DNA from: Pseudomonas frederiksbergensis
GTDB taxonomy: Bacteria; Pseudomonadota; Gammaproteobacteria; Pseudomonadales; Pseudomonadaceae
Direction: 5' to 3'
DNA: 64,000 bases
Assembly (NCBI RefSeq): GCF_035751725.1
Contig: NZ_CP142104.1
Span: 2,976,001 to 3,040,000, forward strand
Shown: in pieces, positions 36,323 through 45,026 of the stretch
Layout of the letters: the number at the start of each line of letters is the position of its first letter
Position numbering within the stretch: position 1 is the first letter of the stretch
The notes under the pieces: model-generated
Databases searched by the model: none
Seen by the model: the letters and a program-made list of their open reading frames with translations, nothing else
Told to the model about the DNA's origin: nothing
Program-made: the position numbers and the translations under genes

Positions 36323-36350
36323 GTGGCGAGGGAGCAAGCCCCTTCGCCAC
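36323..36350. repeat. REP-type imperfect hairpin
   Basis: GTGGCGAGGGAG and CCCCTTCGCCAC arms around CAAG lie in the convergent gap between the hybrid kinase and ligD. It is a degenerate copy of the 29687 unit, with mismatches in the right arm. Confidence 0.7.
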
Positions 36351-36413
36351 AAACGCGGGTCCGCTTCAGCGAGTAGATGATTTGCTGTCCACCAAAGCGG
36401 TACGGCGAAAATA

Positions 36414-39038
36414 CTATTTGGCGGCCTTCTTCATCCCGATCCGCCGCCGCATCTCGGCAGTAATGCTTTGGCGGGTCTTGCGCAAGTCCGCCCAAGGCTC
36501 ATGCCCCACCTCTGCCAGCCGCTCCTGGACGTTGTGCACGTTCCACAGGTTGGCGCCCTTGAGCTCGGCCACTTCTTCGCGGTAGATCGGCACCGAAACC
36601 GGCAACCCTTCACGGGTGCGTGCCGCGTAGGCACAGATGGTGGTGGCGCCGAGGCCATTGCGCAGGTAATCGATGAAGATCCGCCCTACCCGGTTCTTTG
36701 GCCCTGAAACCGCCGAGAAGCGATCCGGCAGCAGTTTGGCCATGTGGCTGACGATGGCATGGCTGAAGCCTTTCACCTCGTCCCAGCCCAACTTGCGGGT
36801 GATCGGCACGACAATGTGGATGCCCTTGCCGCCGCTGGTCTTGAGAAACGCCTTCAGGCCCAGCTCATCCAGCACCGACAGGGTCAATTGGGTGGCTTCC
36901 ACCATGCTCTTCCACGGCAGCGCCGGGTCCGGGTCAAGGTCGAGGACGAAGCGATCGGGCTTGTCCAGGTCGACGCAAGTGCCATTCCAAGTGTGCAGCT
37001 CCACGGTGCTCATCTGCACCGCGCCGATCAGCGCCTCGGCGTTATTGATGATCATCACCGGTTGCCCGGTCAGGTCCTTGTCCAGGCTGGTGATGCCCGC
37101 AATGGCCAGGCGCTCGGGGTTCTTCTGGAAGAAAAGCTCACCTGCAATGCCGTCCGGCGCCCGGACCAGCGCCACCGGACGGTCGGCCAGCTCCGGCAGA
37201 ATGAAATCGGCGACGCTGGCGTAGTACTCGGCCAATTGCATTTTTGTCGTGCCGCTGCTGGCATCGATGATCCGATCCGGATGGGTGATGCGGACCTTGC
37301 CGTCCAGGTTTGGCGACTGCGTGGTGTTGGGCTTGGCTTTGGCTTTGGCTTTGGCTTTCGCCTTGGCCGGTGCTGGCTCGGCATCGTCCTTGGCCACGGT
37401 CTTTTTCACGGTTTTGGGCAGCTCCTGGGTGATCGCCTTGGCGGGCTTGTCGTTGCGCAATCCATGGAACACGGCATGGCGTACCGAGCCTTCCTTGGTC
37501 ATTTCGGCAAACGCCACTTCCGCCAGCAACTGCGGCTTGAGCCAATGCACGCCCTTGGCGTCGTAGCCGGTGGGCGGATTGACCACGGCGGCTTTTTTGG
37601 TTTCCAGGGGCAACAGTTGCTGGTAAATGCTTTTAAGCGTGGTTTCGTTGAAACCGGTGCCGACCTTGCCGGCATAGCGCAACTCGCCGCTGTCGACATC
37701 GTGCAAACCCAGCAGCAAGGCGCCGAACGCGCTGCGGGCGCCCTTCGGGTCGCTGAAGCCGACCACGACGAATTCCTGGCGATTCTTGCACTTGAGCTTG
37801 ATCCAATCGCTGCTGCGCCGGGACACATAGGCGCTGCCCTGGCGCTTGCCGATCAGCCCTTCCATGCGCATCTGGCAAGCGCTGTTGAGCAGCGCTTCGG
37901 GGGTTTCTTCGAAGGAATCGGAGAAACGCAGCAGTGGGTCTTCATTGGCTTCCAGGACCGCGGCCAACGCGGCGCGGCGCTCTTGCACCGGCACTTTGCG
38001 CAGGTCCATGCCGTTGAGGTACGGCAGGTCGAACAGGTAATAGGCGATCTTGCCGCTGCTGCCGGCGTCGAAAGCGTTTTGCAGGGCCTGGAAATCCGGC
38101 ACGCCTTGCTCGTTGGCGACGACCATCTCGCCGTCGAGCCAAGCTGATTCCAACCCCAGCCCCGCCAGCGCCTCGGCCTGTTTCGGCAGTTTATGCGTCC
38201 AGTCATGGCCGTTGCGGGTGATCAAGCGCACGTCGCCATTGTCGATACGTGCCATGACCCGGTAGCCGTCGAACTTGATTTCGTAAAGCCAGTCGCCATC
38301 GGGTGCGCTTTCCACCAGGGTCGCCAGTTCCGGCTTCAGGGTTTCAGGCATCGGGCCGGCGACGGCGCCGCTGAGGGTTGTCTTTCCGGTTTTTTTCGTC
38401 GACTTCGGTTTGGCAGGTTCATCCGGCTGCTTGACGGGTTTGGCTGCAGCCGCCTTGCCCCGGCGCTTGGGCACGATGGTGCGGTCACTGAGCACGCTGT
38501 CGGGCTCGGCCTGCACCACGTCGTACTCGCTTTCCGGTCGGGCCGCGTCGTCCTGATGCTTGATCAGGAACCATTGCTCCTGCTTGCCCGGCATATGGGT
38601 GCGCACCAGGTTCCACAGGCCCGCGAGTTTTTCTCCGCGCAATTCGAATTTGAGCCGGCCCTTTTCGTAGGCTTCGTGTACGTCACCCTGGGGAATCCAC
38701 ACGCCCCGGTCCCAGACGATGACGTCGCCAGCACCGTAATGCCCCTCGGGAATACTGCCCTCGAAGGTGGCGTAATCGAGCGGATGATCTTCAACATGCA
38801 CCGCCAGGCGCTTGACCTTCGGGTCCAGGGACGGCCCCTTGGGCACCGCCCAGCTTTTCAGTGCGCCATCCAGTTCCAGGCGAAAATCGTAATGCAGCCG
38901 CGTGGCGTCGTGCTTCTGGATGCAGTACTGCAGCGCATGGGCGGTTTTCGCCGATTTGCGTGAACGCTTCGCCGCCGGCTCGGGAGTGGCGCCGAAGTCG
39001 CGCATGCGGTTGTAGTCGTCGAGGGTCTTGCTGGTCAT
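36414..39038 (-). CDS. ligD: ATP-dependent DNA ligase D (non-homologous end joining)
   Basis: Multifunctional end-joining enzyme of 874 aa, domain order phosphoesterase-ligase-polymerase as in P. aeruginosa LigD. Residues ~35-170 hold the 3'-phosphoesterase (QKHDATRLHYDFRLELDG, VEDHPLDYATFEG). The ligase spans ~225-530 with nucleotidyl lysine K255 in EIKFDGYR. The primase-like polymerase covers ~590-865 with DLDPDP metal residues and FLKTSGGKGIHIVVP. A Lys-Ala repeat linker (~560-573) joins ligase and polymerase. Its ATG overlaps the stop of the YbdK-like gene (ATGA). No ku gene is in the window, though LigD normally acts with Ku. Confidence 0.95.
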   Translation of the reverse strand: MTSKTLDDYNRMRDFGATPEPAAKRSRKSAKTAHALQYCIQKHDATRLHYDFRLELDGALKSWAVPKGPSLDPKVKRLAVHVEDHPLDYATFEGSIPEGHYGAGDVIVWDRGVWIPQGDVHEAYEKGRLKFELRGEKLAGLWNLVRTHMPGKQEQWFLIKHQDDAARPESEYDVVQAEPDSVLSDRTIVPKRRGKAAAAKPVKQPDEPAKPKSTKKTGKTTLSGAVAGPMPETLKPELATLVESAPDGDWLYEIKFDGYRVMARIDNGDVRLITRNGHDWTHKLPKQAEALAGLGLESAWLDGEMVVANEQGVPDFQALQNAFDAGSSGKIAYYLFDLPYLNGMDLRKVPVQERRAALAAVLEANEDPLLRFSDSFEETPEALLNSACQMRMEGLIGKRQGSAYVSRRSSDWIKLKCKNRQEFVVVGFSDPKGARSAFGALLLGLHDVDSGELRYAGKVGTGFNETTLKSIYQQLLPLETKKAAVVNPPTGYDAKGVHWLKPQLLAEVAFAEMTKEGSVRHAVFHGLRNDKPAKAITQELPKTVKKTVAKDDAEPAPAKAKAKAKAKAKPNTTQSPNLDGKVRITHPDRIIDASSGTTKMQLAEYYASVADFILPELADRPVALVRAPDGIAGELFFQKNPERLAIAGITSLDKDLTGQPVMIINNAEALIGAVQMSTVELHTWNGTCVDLDKPDRFVLDLDPDPALPWKSMVEATQLTLSVLDELGLKAFLKTSGGKGIHIVVPITRKLGWDEVKGFSHAIVSHMAKLLPDRFSAVSGPKNRVGRIFIDYLRNGLGATTICAYAARTREGLPVSVPIYREEVAELKGANLWNVHNVQERLAEVGHEPWADLRKTRQSITAEMRRRIGMKKAAK
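37335..37358. repeat. Hexanucleotide tandem repeat inside ligD
   Basis: Four perfect GGCTTT copies on the plus strand (AAAGCC in the gene) encode a (Lys-Ala)n linker between the ligase and polymerase domains of LigD. Degenerate units flank it. Copy-number changes would stay in frame and alter only linker length. Confidence 0.7.
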
Positions 39039-40198
39039 GGGCCACCTGCCACTTGCGCGAGGGTCGGATCCGCGACGGGCATACCGGCGGTTTCCGATAG
39101 CAGCTGGTCGACGACCCGGCCCAATGCCTCTTCGGTCGTGTCGCCCAGCAGCAGCCCCTGTTCGTAGAGCACCACTTGCCGATCGGCGCTGGTGCCCTCC
39201 TGGATGATCCGGCGCGCTTGTTTGAACACGTCCTGCACGCCCAGCGCGGCCGCGGTGTCGCCGAAGGTCTGTTCAGCCAGGTTCAGCCACTCGCCAATCA
39301 GCATCGGCTGCTCCTGCCCTTCGACGATGAACTCCGCGAGGATGCCGTGGCGTTTGGCACGGTAGCGGTTTTCCTTGAGGATCCAGTGGGACATCAAGCT
39401 GTAGTTGGCGCCCGCCTTGGGCTGCGCGACGGCGTGGGCAATCATCAGCCGGAATAGCGAGACGAGGCACAGCACATCTTCAATCCGTGGGCAGGCATCG
39501 CAGATGCGCAGCTCCAGGGTCGGGTAACGCGACGAAGGCCGCACCACCCACCAACAATCGCTGGGCTGGCGAATGGAGCCGGTACGCATGAGCATGTTGA
39601 CGTAGCCGTCGAAGGCCGCTTCGTCCTCGAAGAATTCGGGCACGCCCATGCGCGGCCACTCATCGCAGGCCACTTGCCGGTAGCTGCTGAAGCCGCTGTA
39701 GGCGCCATTCCAGAACGGTGAGGACGCACTCAGCGCCAACAGCATCGGCAGCCACGGCAACACTTCGTTCATCACTTTGACCCGGTCATGGTCCCCCGGC
39801 ACTTCTACGTGAACGTGCAGGCCCGACAGGACGCTGCGGCGCGCCACGCGCTGGTAATCGTCGAACAACTGCTGGAAGTGCAGCTCGTCGGTGGGCTGCA
39901 AGCCGACAGTCGCCATCGGATGGGATCCGGCGCTCAGCAATCCGAGGCCATGGGGCGCCAGGCGCTGGGTCAGGCCGGTACGCACCTTGGCCAGGTAATC
40001 GCCTGCTTCGGCCAGGCTGCGGAAAATGGGCGAAGCCATTTCCACCTGGCTCTGGAACATTTCATGGGCGAAATGCTTGCCCAACTCCTCCCGGCATGCC
40101 GCCACTGCAGCCGCGGGCGGCTGGTCGGGCATGTGGCGGGTTTGCAGGTCGGTGATGAAATATTCCTCTTCAATGCCGAACTTCAGACGCCTGTTCAT
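39035..40198 (-). CDS. ybdK: YbdK-type carboxylate-amine ligase (glutamate-cysteine ligase family 2)
   Basis: ATP-dependent ligase-fold protein of 387 aa of the GCS2 family; E. coli YbdK has weak glutamate-cysteine ligase activity, and the true substrate is unknown. Motifs are FGIEEEYFI at the N-terminus, GLLSAGSHPMA, LSGLHVHVEVPG, LALSASSPFWNG and PSSRYPTLELRICDACP. The ATG at 40198 has GGAGG 8 bp upstream. It overlaps the methyltransferase gene by 29 bp upstream and ligD by 4 bp downstream, so translation of all three is probably coupled. Confidence 0.9.
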   Translation of the reverse strand: MNRRLKFGIEEEYFITDLQTRHMPDQPPAAAVAACREELGKHFAHEMFQSQVEMASPIFRSLAEAGDYLAKVRTGLTQRLAPHGLGLLSAGSHPMATVGLQPTDELHFQQLFDDYQRVARRSVLSGLHVHVEVPGDHDRVKVMNEVLPWLPMLLALSASSPFWNGAYSGFSSYRQVACDEWPRMGVPEFFEDEAAFDGYVNMLMRTGSIRQPSDCWWVVRPSSRYPTLELRICDACPRIEDVLCLVSLFRLMIAHAVAQPKAGANYSLMSHWILKENRYRAKRHGILAEFIVEGQEQPMLIGEWLNLAEQTFGDTAAALGVQDVFKQARRIIQEGTSADRQVVLYEQGLLLGDTTEEALGRVVDQLLSETAGMPVADPTLAQVAGGP

Positions 40199-41171
40199 CG
40201 ATGTTCCCTCCGATACCCGCACCCGTGCGGGTGACAACCAACGCCACCACGGCGATCCTTTCCACGTCCTGATAACCCGGTGTGAGCAGTTCCTCGCCAA
40301 ACACGTCCGGGTCCAATTCCCTGTAGGTCCAGGCGAACTGAGGGGAATCGCGCCACGCGCCCAAGGCCTCCAGGAACGGATCCCGACCATCGACCATCGC
40401 CACGCCGGTATAGAGCACCAGCGAGCCGCCAGGCGTGAGCCGGGGCAACGCCTGTTCGACGATACGCAGCGACAACCCGGCGCCCAGCGTTCCGCCGCCA
40501 TGGCGATAGGCGCGCTCGGCGGGGTCGGCCATGTACGGTGGGTTGGCGACGATCAAGTCGAATTCGCCCTCGACGTCCTGGAGCACATCGCTGCGGGCGA
40601 TCTCGACATTGGCCACCTCGGCCAGCGCCGCATTGACGGCACACAGGCGCAACGCCAAGGGATTGATGTCGACGGCCAGTACTTGGGCCTCGCGTCGGGC
40701 ACGGGCAATCACCATCGCCCCGACACCCGCGCCGCAGCCGATGTCCACGGCGCGATGCACGGCTGTGAAGTTCTGTTGCAGGTGGGTATGGATCAGATGG
40801 GCAAAACGGTAGCTATCGGGGCCGAAGAACACCGCGTCATTGGCCTGCGTCGGGAATTGCGAGTGGGCGAACAGCATCCCGTCCAGGCTCGACCAACGCA
40901 CGCGGCTGCGCAGCAGGCCATCGCGCTCTTCCAATACTTCAGCCTCCTGCAATTGGCGCTGCTCGTCGGCGGAAATCAGCCCCGGCGCGAAAGGCCGTGA
41001 CCAACCGAACACATCCCGCAGGGTCTTGGAGCGTTCGTTACCAGGCCGCTGGTTGACCCGCTCGTGGGTCAGTGGCGTCGGGGTGATGAAACGGTAGCCG
41101 TCGGCGTGCAGACGGCGACCCAGTTGCAGCAGCGCCAGGTCGGGTTCGGACAGGCGATCTTCCTGATTCAT
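40170..41171 (-). CDS. Class I SAM-dependent methyltransferase (HemK/RsmC-like fold)
   Basis: Methyltransferase of 333 aa. An N-terminal ~125-residue domain precedes the Rossmann core with motif I VDIGCGAGVGAMV, motif II LAVDINPLALRL and the amide/base-methylating signature IVANPPYM. Such NPPY enzymes methylate exocyclic amines or protein glutamine, but the target cannot be told here. It follows the iron-enzyme gene by 9 bp and overlaps the ybdK-like gene by 29 bp. This fixed arrangement suggests a shared pathway, possibly modification of a small metabolite or peptide (inference). Confidence 0.87.
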   Translation of the reverse strand: MNQEDRLSEPDLALLQLGRRLHADGYRFITPTPLTHERVNQRPGNERSKTLRDVFGWSRPFAPGLISADEQRQLQEAEVLEERDGLLRSRVRWSSLDGMLFAHSQFPTQANDAVFFGPDSYRFAHLIHTHLQQNFTAVHRAVDIGCGAGVGAMVIARARREAQVLAVDINPLALRLCAVNAALAEVANVEIARSDVLQDVEGEFDLIVANPPYMADPAERAYRHGGGTLGAGLSLRIVEQALPRLTPGGSLVLYTGVAMVDGRDPFLEALGAWRDSPQFAWTYRELDPDVFGEELLTPGYQDVERIAVVALVVTRTGAGIGGNIDEQASEVRH

Positions 41172-41180
41172 GCAAGGCTC

Positions 41181-42566
41181 CTAGCGAAGGGCGGATTTGA
41201 GTTCGATGAACCGGCGGGTCGCCAACAACCCGGCCGGGTGGCTGTGGCAGCGGGCCGAGAGCCAGGGCATCAATATCTGCATCTGCTCGTCGGGCGCCTT
41301 GCCCCGCAGCGTTTGCTGCAGGTTCTGCACATCCGGGTCTTGGACAGGTGCCGGCGATTCATGCGCCGCGCCATGGTTGCGACGTGCACCGGGACGGCCG
41401 CGCTGATCCAGCCAATCGCCGGCAATCCAATCGTGCAGCAGGTGTTTTTCATAGGGGCTGAAGACCCCGAACATGGCCGCGCCGGCGCCTTCGATCAGGG
41501 TCCAGAAGCGGCTGTTCTGCGGATCTTCATGGCGCCGGATCCAGCCTTTGCCTTGCATGGCCTTGAGGAAACCTTCGAGTTGCCCCGGTTCTGCCAGCCA
41601 CTGGTTGACGGTCTTGCCTTCGAATTTGCAGTAATCGGAATGCATGTGCTGGCCGAACGGGCGCTTGCGCTCGAGCATGTCCAGCACTTCGCGCTCAAGG
41701 TCGAACGACTCGATGATCGCCCGGCTGCCCTGCCCCAGGTCATTCAGGCGATAGCCGAGGGTGACGCGGCGCCAGAAGGCTTCGCGGTCGGCCTCCATCG
41801 GCATCAATTGTTGCAACGCTTGCACGGCTTTGTGGGCGTGGCCGGTGCTGGCGTTGTCGATCGTCACGTGAAGCGTGAAGTAATACGGATCAATGTCGAG
41901 CTCGCTCAACTCATAAGCGCTGATCAGCAAATGCAAGGGCAGTTGTTCATAGCCCAGGTTGTAGCCGATGACCTCGGGCAGGTATTCGTCGCCGGCATAG
42001 CCCAACGCCAACTGAACCGCGCCTTGCAGGTAGCGTTCATCATCGATGTCAGGCATGTCCTGCAAGCCATGTTCGGCCAGCAGCTTGCGGTAGAGCACGA
42101 CGTGGTTCTGCGCGGGAACGCCATCCCCAAGTTCTTCCAGGTAGGTGCACAGCAGCCCTTCGAAGCGATGGTCATGCCAGTGCTTGAGCACCCCATACAA
42201 CCAGGCGCCGTCCACGAGCTTGGTCGGCGCCACGGCCTGGATAAAATACAGGGCATGGGCCTTGGTCTGGAAAAACTCCCGGCGGCCGCCGTTTTTGCGT
42301 CGCTCCAGATAATCGGCATATTGCCGGGCCACGCCGGCGCTGTGCTGTTCTACCCAGGCCAGCAAGGCGCTGGGATCATCCGGCATTTCCTGGGGCAATG
42401 TGCTGGCTTGTTCAAGGCAAGGTTGCAGGAAGGCTTGGGCGGCCGCCTGTTTTTCGGCATCGTCGGCGCCCTGCAGGAGCCGTTCATAACATTGGCGAAT
42501 GCTGCCAGTGGTCGTGAATGGCTGCGCGGTGGCAGGCCTGGATTGGAGGGGTGTCAGCGCAGTCAT
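41181..42566 (-). CDS. Iron-containing redox enzyme, haem-oxygenase-like diiron oxidase family
   Basis: Protein of 461 aa. The middle (~100-330) resembles the TENA/PqqC-like fold of iron-containing redox enzymes. Candidate metal ligands are EELGDGVPAQNH (Glu and His one helix apart) and DPYYFTLHVTIDNASTGHAH (acid, His, Asp, His), which fit the haem-oxygenase-like diiron signature. Known relatives oxidise amines, fatty acids or amino acids; the reaction here is unknown. The C-terminal ~100 residues are poorly conserved. The ATG at 42566 (MTALTPLQS) is the likely start; a longer frame reaches 42752. It leads the operon with the methyltransferase, ybdK-like and ligD genes. Confidence 0.82.
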   Translation of the reverse strand: MTALTPLQSRPATAQPFTTTGSIRQCYERLLQGADDAEKQAAAQAFLQPCLEQASTLPQEMPDDPSALLAWVEQHSAGVARQYADYLERRKNGGRREFFQTKAHALYFIQAVAPTKLVDGAWLYGVLKHWHDHRFEGLLCTYLEELGDGVPAQNHVVLYRKLLAEHGLQDMPDIDDERYLQGAVQLALGYAGDEYLPEVIGYNLGYEQLPLHLLISAYELSELDIDPYYFTLHVTIDNASTGHAHKAVQALQQLMPMEADREAFWRRVTLGYRLNDLGQGSRAIIESFDLEREVLDMLERKRPFGQHMHSDYCKFEGKTVNQWLAEPGQLEGFLKAMQGKGWIRRHEDPQNSRFWTLIEGAGAAMFGVFSPYEKHLLHDWIAGDWLDQRGRPGARRNHGAAHESPAPVQDPDVQNLQQTLRGKAPDEQMQILMPWLSARCHSHPAGLLATRRFIELKSALR

Positions 42567-42761
42567 AAAGGCCTCTTGGGTTTTCGGCTGGACGCTCGAA
42601 TCGGCACGTCTCTTCCTTTGCAGAGCCTTGCGGACGGCAAAAAATTCCCCTGGATCGAACAGCGCCCGGATAAACGGAATCGCGCTGATACGCGGTGGAA
42701 CCCTCGCTTCGTTGTGGGTCTCGAACGTTAGACGAGGCGTTTCGTTACCCAAGGAGCAATC

Positions 42762-44093
42762 ATGATCTTCACCGCGTGGGTAGCCGTGCTCGGCGCTGTC
42801 TTGCTGACTTTGGCCCTGACCTCCTCCTACCTGCGCTGGATGCCGGTCACCACGTCTGCGGTGTGCCTGGCGCTGGGCGTCGCCATCGGGCCGGCGGGGC
42901 TGGGGCTGCTAAAGCTCGAGTTGGATGATTCTTCCGTGTGGATGGAGCACTTGACCGAGGTCGCCGTGGTCTTTTCGCTGTTCGTCAGCGGGCTCAAGCT
43001 GCGCCTGCCCCTAAAGAACCGTAGCTGGCGCGTGGCGTATGGGCTCGCCGGACCGGTGATGGTCCTGACGATCGCCGGGCTTTGCCTGGTGCTGCACTAT
43101 CTGTTTGGTCTCGGTTGGGGCCTGTCGATGCTGATCGGCGCGATACTGGCGCCAACCGACCCGGTGTTGGCTGCCCTGGTCCAGGTCAACGATGCCCGCG
43201 ACGATGACCGGGTGCGGTTCGGCCTGTCCGGTGAAGCCGGACTGAACGACGGCACGGCATTCCCCTTTGTCATCCTTGGCTTGCTCATGCTCAACGGAGA
43301 CGGCAGCGGTTTCCTGGGAGAGTGGGCACTGCGCGATGTCCTTTGGGCGGTGCCGGCGGGTTTACTGGTCGGCTATTGGCTGGGGCGCGGCATCGGCAGG
43401 CTTACCTTGACGCTGCGCATCAAGAATGCGGACAGCACGTTGTCTCCCAATGACTACCTGGCCCTGGCGCTGATTGCCTTGGCCTATGTCGCGGCCGAAG
43501 CGGTCCAGGGCTACGGTTTCCTGTCGGTGTTCGCCGCTGGCCTGGGGTTGCGCCAGGCGGAAGTCGAGTCCACCGACGAACACGCGCCCCCAGCCGAGCA
43601 CTTGGTGCAACCGGTGGTCGGCCACGAGACGGTCGAGCCCCACCAGGCGGTGCACGGCGACACCCAGGCCTTGGACGACGGTCAAGTGGCGGCAGGTGTG
43701 ATGATGAGCGACATGCTCGCGTTCGGCAGCCTGGTGGAGCGCGCCATGGAAGTCTTCCTGGTCACACTGCTGGGCGTGGTCCTTGCAAGCCATTGGGATT
43801 GGCGAGCCTTGGCCGTTGGCGCCCTGCTATTTGCGGTCATCCGTCCACTCAGTGTGCTGGCGATGCCTTGGGGGCGGTTGCTGGACAACCCGCAACGACT
43901 GCTGATCGGCTGGTTCGGCATCCGCGGGATCGGCAGTCTGTTTTATCTGTTCTATGCCTTGAACCATGGCTTGCAACCTGCAATGGCGCAACTGTGCATC
44001 GACATCTCGCTGTCCGTGGTGGCGCTGAGCATCCTCGTCCACGGCGTGACGACCCAACCCGCCCTGGCGTGGTACGAGCGCCGCAAAAAATGA
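42762..44093 (+). CDS. CPA1-family Na+(K+)/H+ antiporter
   Basis: Membrane antiporter of 443 aa with about 12 hydrophobic spans. CPA1 hallmarks are AILAPTDPVLAALVQ and SGEAGLNDGTAFPFV, with acidic residues in the ion pathway, and VFAAGLGLRQ near the loop. A His/Glu-rich cytosolic loop (residues ~270-312, HAPPAEHLVQPVVGHETVEPH) interrupts the spans; it might sense pH or bind metal. It should exchange cytosolic cation for periplasmic protons. It is divergent from the iron-enzyme operon, with about 195 bp between them. Confidence 0.88.
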   Translation: MIFTAWVAVLGAVLLTLALTSSYLRWMPVTTSAVCLALGVAIGPAGLGLLKLELDDSSVWMEHLTEVAVVFSLFVSGLKLRLPLKNRSWRVAYGLAGPVMVLTIAGLCLVLHYLFGLGWGLSMLIGAILAPTDPVLAALVQVNDARDDDRVRFGLSGEAGLNDGTAFPFVILGLLMLNGDGSGFLGEWALRDVLWAVPAGLLVGYWLGRGIGRLTLTLRIKNADSTLSPNDYLALALIALAYVAAEAVQGYGFLSVFAAGLGLRQAEVESTDEHAPPAEHLVQPVVGHETVEPHQAVHGDTQALDDGQVAAGVMMSDMLAFGSLVERAMEVFLVTLLGVVLASHWDWRALAVGALLFAVIRPLSVLAMPWGRLLDNPQRLLIGWFGIRGIGSLFYLFYALNHGLQPAMAQLCIDISLSVVALSILVHGVTTQPALAWYERRKK

Positions 44094-44102
44094 TCCCGGC
44101 AC

Positions 44103-44639
44103 CTAGCCGCCCGGATCGCTCACCTGGATATACACCGAATAGACCCCCAGCAGCACCCAGAACGCCGCGAAGATCCAAGGTGTGCGCACCGAAAACAGTA
44201 GCGATTTACGGTAGCCCTTATGAGTCGACTCCTGCTCGCTGAACAGCGGCGATTCGTCGTAGGCCAGGCCCATCAGTGGCTCGCTGCGCAGCAATTCACT
44301 TTGCTTGAAGTGCCAGTGGTCGATGATCTCGTAAGCGGCACGAATGCCCGGCCAGGCATTGAGCGAACTCAAGAAGCCAAGCAGCGCCAAGAACGGCGGC
44401 ACGATCAGCGTAAAGAGCTTGCCCCACTCAGGATTCAGGTTGGCCATGCACGAGGCAAAAGCAATCACCAGGAAGGACTGGGCGGTCAGGTAGGCATCGG
44501 TGCGATTGGCCAGGATGCTGGTTTCGTACTGGATTTCCCGACGATAGAAGTCCAGCCGCTCCTTGGGCGACCCGAACAGCTTGGCGTTGTGTTCGGTCAG
44601 GTCTTCTTCAGGGGTCTGGCGGGTCAGGATTCTGGGCAT
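44103..44639 (-). CDS. Conserved hypothetical membrane protein, three spans
   Basis: Protein of 178 aa, function not recognised. A charged N-terminal helix (FGSPKERLDFYRREIQYETS) precedes two spans (TAQSFLVIAFASCMANL, LIVPPFLALLGFLSSLNAW), a cytosolic stretch with an acidic EQES segment, and a last span (PWIFAAFWVLLGVYSVYI). The ATG at 44639 (MPRILTRQ) is preferred over 44690, which has no ribosome site. It is convergent with the antiporter gene (10-bp gap) and divergent from the small membrane protein gene. Its architecture recalls small membrane components of signalling or ion-transport systems, but this is only a resemblance. Confidence 0.7.
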   Translation of the reverse strand: MPRILTRQTPEEDLTEHNAKLFGSPKERLDFYRREIQYETSILANRTDAYLTAQSFLVIAFASCMANLNPEWGKLFTLIVPPFLALLGFLSSLNAWPGIRAAYEIIDHWHFKQSELLRSEPLMGLAYDESPLFSEQESTHKGYRKSLLFSVRTPWIFAAFWVLLGVYSVYIQVSDPGG

Positions 44640-44781
44640 TGCGTGAATAGTCCCTCGGCTTGGTTGGGTGCATTTGGAAAGGATCACCATGAGGCAAGTT
44701 CAAGCCGATGGACCAAAGGTCAACGAAACGCTACGCGCTCACCGGGGTCTTTAAGGGATCGATGGCAAGAGGGAAAAACGC

Positions 44782-45018
44782 GTGGATTATCTTGGATGGG
44801 TGCAATGGCCGGCGATGGCCGTCACGGTGCTGGCGGCCTGGCTGATCGGCTCGCGCCAACCCCGCCGGCGTGTGGCGGGCTTCAGTTGTTTTATCCTCAG
44901 CAACATCCTATGGGTCATCTGGGGCTTGCACACCGATGCCTATGCACTGATCGTCTTGCAGTTCTGCTTGTGCGCAATGAACCTGCGGGGTTTCAAGAAG
45001 AACACTCAAGGGTCCTGA
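44782..45018 (+). CDS. Small membrane protein, three spans, GTG start
   Basis: Protein of 78 aa starting at GTG 44782 with GAGGGA upstream. It has three hydrophobic helices (WPAMAVTVLAAWLIG, CFILSNILWVIWGLH, ALIVLQFCLCAMNLRG), the layout of semi-SWEET/PQ-loop-like or PnuC-like small proteins, including an Asn-Leu-Arg end. No function is known. It is convergent with the hybrid kinase gene, 8 bp apart, and has no other co-directional neighbour. Confidence 0.68.
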   Translation: MDYLGWVQWPAMAVTVLAAWLIGSRQPRRRVAGFSCFILSNILWVIWGLHTDAYALIVLQFCLCAMNLRGFKKNTQGS

Positions 45019-45026
45019 TCAGCGGT

